A stretch of DNA of 44,276 nucleotides from Clostridium sp. GTDB taxonomy: Bacteria > Bacillota > Clostridia > Oscillospirales > Acutalibacteraceae. Below, piece after piece: positions 42,465-44,276 of this stretch. Where the stretch lies: positions 1-44,276 of the forward strand of contig JAMPGU010000018.1 of the NCBI GenBank assembly GCA_023663865.1, read 5' to 3'. Below the pieces are notes generated by a model. It did no database searches. It saw nothing but the letters and a program-made list of their open reading frames with translations, and was not told the DNA's origin. A program made the position numbers and the translations under genes. Each line of letters opens with the position of its first letter. Position 1 is the first letter of the stretch.

Positions 42465-42482
42465 AGTTAGCATAAACTAACT
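42465..42482. promoter_or_regulatory. Inverted-repeat operator B inside the ABC promoter
   Basis: AGTTAG, six bases, CTAACT. On the minus strand a TTGACA -35 (plus 42487-42492) lies directly upstream, so the operator fills the space where the spacer and -10 of the ABC promoter should be. The -10 itself is weak (TAACTT at 17 bp, or TTATAT at 21 bp). The layout fits repression by a MarR/TetR-type protein. Confidence 0.75.
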
Positions 42483-42546
42483 CATTTGTCAAGCAAACAC
42501 CGCATACTTTACCAAAACTATACAGCTGAATATCAAAGATTACAGC

Positions 42547-42575
42547 TTGCGATTATTCCCTTTGGGGAATATAAT
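42547..42575 (+). promoter_or_regulatory. mutY: Sigma-A promoter of mutY
   Basis: TTGCGA (42547-42552), a 17-bp spacer and TATAAT (42570-42575), about 53 bases before the start. The spacer carries the inverted repeat ATTCCC-TTTG-GGGAAT (42555-42570), a possible operator. Confidence 0.75.
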
Positions 42576-42627
42576 ATATGTATTAATTAGATTATTTAAA
42601 ATATTTCACCACTGAAAAGGAGAAGCC

Positions 42628-43698
42628 TTGAAAGCAACCGATTTTATTTACAAGCAGCTGCCCGATGCACTGCTTCCATGGTATAAGCAAAATGCCCGTG
42701 AGCTGCCCTGGCGAAAAGATACGGAGCCTTATCATATCTGGCTTTCTGAGATTATGCTGCAGCAGACACGTGTAGAAGCTGTACGCGGATACTATCTCCG
42801 TTTTTTAGAACAGCTCCCCGATATACAAGCCCTGGCAGAAGTATCGGAAAGTCAGCTGTTCAAGCTGTGGGAAGGGCTTGGCTACTATAACCGTGCGCGA
42901 AATCTGCAAAAAGCAGCACAGGTGATTATGACCCAATATAACGGACAATTTCCTAACCGGTACGAGGACATCCGAGCGTTGCCCGGTATCGGGCCATATA
43001 CTGCAGGTGCTGTTGCGTCTATCTGTTTTAATAAGCCTTATGCCGCTGTAGATGGCAATGTACTGCGTATTATCACACGTATGACCGAAAATGATACACC
43101 CATTGACTTAATGCAGACAAAAAACGAAATTGCCGCGCAGCTTGAAAATGTATATCCTGAAAACCATTGCGGACAATTTACACAAGCATTAATGGAGCTG
43201 GGCGCAATGGTGTGTACACCAAAATCACCCAAATGTAACGAGTGTCCTGCAAAGGGCTTTTGTCTTGCATACACCCATGGCACAGTACTGCAATATCCTG
43301 TCAAACAGCCGAAAAAGGAGAAACGCTTGGAAAACCGCACAGTCTTTTTACTGCAATGCGGAGATCGTTATGCCCTGACAAAACGAAAGGAAAGCGGTCT
43401 GCTGTCAGGCTTGTGGCAGCTGCCGAATGTTCCCGGCAAGCTGGATATCAATCAGGCACTTCATACCGCTGATGACTTCGGTGTTCAGCCTACAGAATTA
43501 TCTAAGCAGATGGACCGCGTTCACATCTTTACGCACATTAAATGGCAAATGACCTGTTACCATATTCTGTGTGCCGAAAAAGCATCCGATTTTGTTTGGG
43601 CAACCCTGCAGGAGATTCAAACAACCTATGCACTTCCAACCGCATTTCGTATGTTTTTCGAGTCTCATAGTGAAATCAATACACAGGCAAAAGAATAG
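42628..43698 (+). CDS. mutY: A/G-specific adenine DNA glycosylase MutY
   Basis: Removes adenine mispaired with 8-oxoguanine; 356 residues, the usual length. The HhH-GPD fold shows the catalytic Glu41 in SEIMLQQTRVEA, the helix-hairpin-helix LPGIGPYTAGA (about 118-128) and the catalytic Asp142 in AAVDGNVLR. The 4Fe-4S cluster is Cys196-x6-Cys203-x2-Cys206-x5-Cys212. Residues about 230-350 form the NUDIX-like 8-oxoG recognition domain. Translation starts at a TTG, supported by AAGGAG six bases upstream and by the conserved N-terminus; no ATG is close. The gene is convergent with crcB. Confidence 0.96.
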   Translation: MKATDFIYKQLPDALLPWYKQNARELPWRKDTEPYHIWLSEIMLQQTRVEAVRGYYLRFLEQLPDIQALAEVSESQLFKLWEGLGYYNRARNLQKAAQVIMTQYNGQFPNRYEDIRALPGIGPYTAGAVASICFNKPYAAVDGNVLRIITRMTENDTPIDLMQTKNEIAAQLENVYPENHCGQFTQALMELGAMVCTPKSPKCNECPAKGFCLAYTHGTVLQYPVKQPKKEKRLENRTVFLLQCGDRYALTKRKESGLLSGLWQLPNVPGKLDINQALHTADDFGVQPTELSKQMDRVHIFTHIKWQMTCYHILCAEKASDFVWATLQEIQTTYALPTAFRMFFESHSEINTQAKE

Positions 43699-43711
43699 TA
43701 TGAAAACAAAT

Positions 43712-43745
43712 GGCAGGATTGGTTCATATATGAAACCATCCTGCC
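43712..43745 (+). terminator. Intrinsic terminator after mutY
   Basis: GGCAGGATTGGTTCA pairs with TGAAACCATCCTGCC (15 bp with two wobbles) around a TATA loop, followed by TTAATTTTT on the plus strand. It lies between convergent mutY and crcB. Confidence 0.88.
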
Positions 43746-43780
43746 TTAATTTTTGCAGATAAATAATACTCTCGTTTATA

Positions 43781-44146
43781 TCATTTTAAAACAAGCTGTG
43801 GCAGCATTACCACCAAAACACTTAAAGCAACACTTGCAATTACATAAACTACAGCTGTTACAACAGACCCGCCCTTTATCAATTCTGCCGTTTCAAGAGA
43901 AAATGTAGAAAAGGTAGTAAAGCCCCCGCATATTCCCACCTTTAAAAACAGCAGCAACTTAGGGTCAATATTTTCATTTTTAGACACAGCAAAGGCAATA
44001 CAGCCGATTGCAAATGCTCCTGCGATATTTATGATAAAAGTATTAACCGGGAAGGATGCGGGATTTTTTATCGGTATCAAGCTTATCAGATATCTTAATA
44101 TCGCGCCCACAAATCCTCCTAAGCCCACAAACAGACAATTCAGCAT
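43781..44146 (-). CDS. crcB: Fluoride channel protein CrcB/Fluc
   Basis: A 121-residue membrane protein with four hydrophobic segments that exports fluoride as a dual-topology dimer. Family blocks are VGLGGFVGAILRYLIS (about 6-21), FPVNTFIINIAGAFAIG (about 32-48, with the conserved Asn) and VGICGGFTTFSTFSLET (about 73-89, with the FTTFSTF polar track). I chose the ATG at 44146 because GAGG lies upstream; a TTG at 44161 overlaps that site. A promoter lies at 44181-44208. No fluoride riboswitch is seen, and there is a single crcB gene here, where many Firmicutes carry two. Confidence 0.94.
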   Translation of the reverse strand: MLNCLFVGLGGFVGAILRYLISLIPIKNPASFPVNTFIINIAGAFAIGCIAFAVSKNENIDPKLLLFLKVGICGGFTTFSTFSLETAELIKGGSVVTAVVYVIASVALSVLVVMLPQLVLK

Positions 44147-44180
44147 TATATTAAACCTCAATACAAGTTATTCCGCTAAT

Positions 44181-44208
44181 ATTATAGCACACAAATCAGC
44201 AATTTCAA
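44181..44208 (-). promoter_or_regulatory. Sigma-A promoter of crcB
   Basis: On the minus strand TTGAAA (plus 44203-44208), a 16-bp spacer and TATAAT (plus 44181-44186), about 35 bases before the ATG. Too little leader follows for a riboswitch. From 44209 to the window end I see nothing but AT-rich sequence. Confidence 0.72.
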
Positions 44209-44276
44209 CAGCAGAGTATTTCAACATAATTTTTAAATAAATAAAAAATGATGTAATATAAGCTGAAAAATGTTAT

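Noticed and set aside
44147..44276. Possible fluoride riboswitch before crcB
   Set aside because: No conserved crcB-motif elements are visible, and the leader between the promoter and ATG is too short.

Overview
The window looks like chromosomal DNA of a low-GC, Gram-positive anaerobe of the class Clostridia, most likely a gut Oscillospiraceae/Ruminococcus-type commensal. The basis is AT-rich coding sequence with AGGAGG-type ribosome sites, many glycoside hydrolases, oxygen-sensitive Fe-S and flavodoxin proteins, an EpsG-type polymerase and an iron-dependent alcohol dehydrogenase. The genus is inference. I saw no rRNA, tRNA, CRISPR array, insertion sequence or phage gene.

Layout. (1) 1-2220 (+): end of a DUF5107/TPR-type protein overlapping a GH2 glycosidase gene. 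(2) 2302-11031 (-): a six-gene glycan-degradation operon (metallophosphoesterase, membrane-anchored GH36 alpha-galactosidase-like enzyme, unassigned (alpha/alpha)6-barrel hydrolase-like protein, MmcQ/YjbR protein, GH13 oligo-1,6-glucosidase, GH30 glucosylceramidase-like enzyme). It is divergent from a GntR/LacI-hybrid regulator (11283-12362, +). The divergent spacer carries two near-identical 16-bp palindromes, so this regulator very probably controls itself and the operon. (3) 12661-25215 (+): a twelve-gene exopolysaccharide/capsule cluster with EpsG-like polymerase, three GT4, two GT2 and one GT32 glycosyltransferases, a serine-acetyltransferase-like O-acetyltransferase, LicD, a polysaccharide pyruvyl transferase, an acyltransferase-3 protein and a Wzx-like flippase. 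No priming sugar-phosphate transferase or chain-length module is in view. (4) 25462-27719 (+): a GHMP kinase whose motif 1 resembles plant galacturonokinase more than galactokinase, a small orphan gene and a small membrane protein. A 43-bp sequence is repeated upstream of the first and the last of these. (5) 27771-32744 (-): a redox operon of iron alcohol dehydrogenase, flavodoxin-domain lipoprotein, EFR1 flavodoxin/ferredoxin fusion, flavodoxin, SDR and aldo/keto reductase. (6) 32832-36854 (-): GH42 beta-galactosidase, HAD phosphatase, a second MmcQ/YjbR protein and a LysR regulator, closed by a terminator. (7) 37008-39044 (-): membrane-anchored heparinase II/III-type lyase with its own promoter and terminator. 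(8) 39208-42353 (-): a MacB/FtsX-type ABC permease with its ATPase. Two identical-architecture inverted repeats lie upstream, one inside the probable promoter. (9) 42628-44146: mutY (+) convergent with crcB/fluC (-).

How it fits together. Half of the window takes glycans apart (GH2, GH30, GH13, GH36, GH42, heparinase-type lyase) and the middle builds a decorated surface polysaccharide. The most distinctive regulatory signals are the GntR palindromes, the paired AGTTAG-N6-CTAACT operators, and the duplicated 43-bp segment around the galacturonokinase-like gene. Nothing seen proves a wholly new system. The best candidates for new biology are the phosphoesterase/glycosidase operon, the exported flavodoxin with its cytoplasmic redox partners, and the unassigned (alpha/alpha)6 protein.
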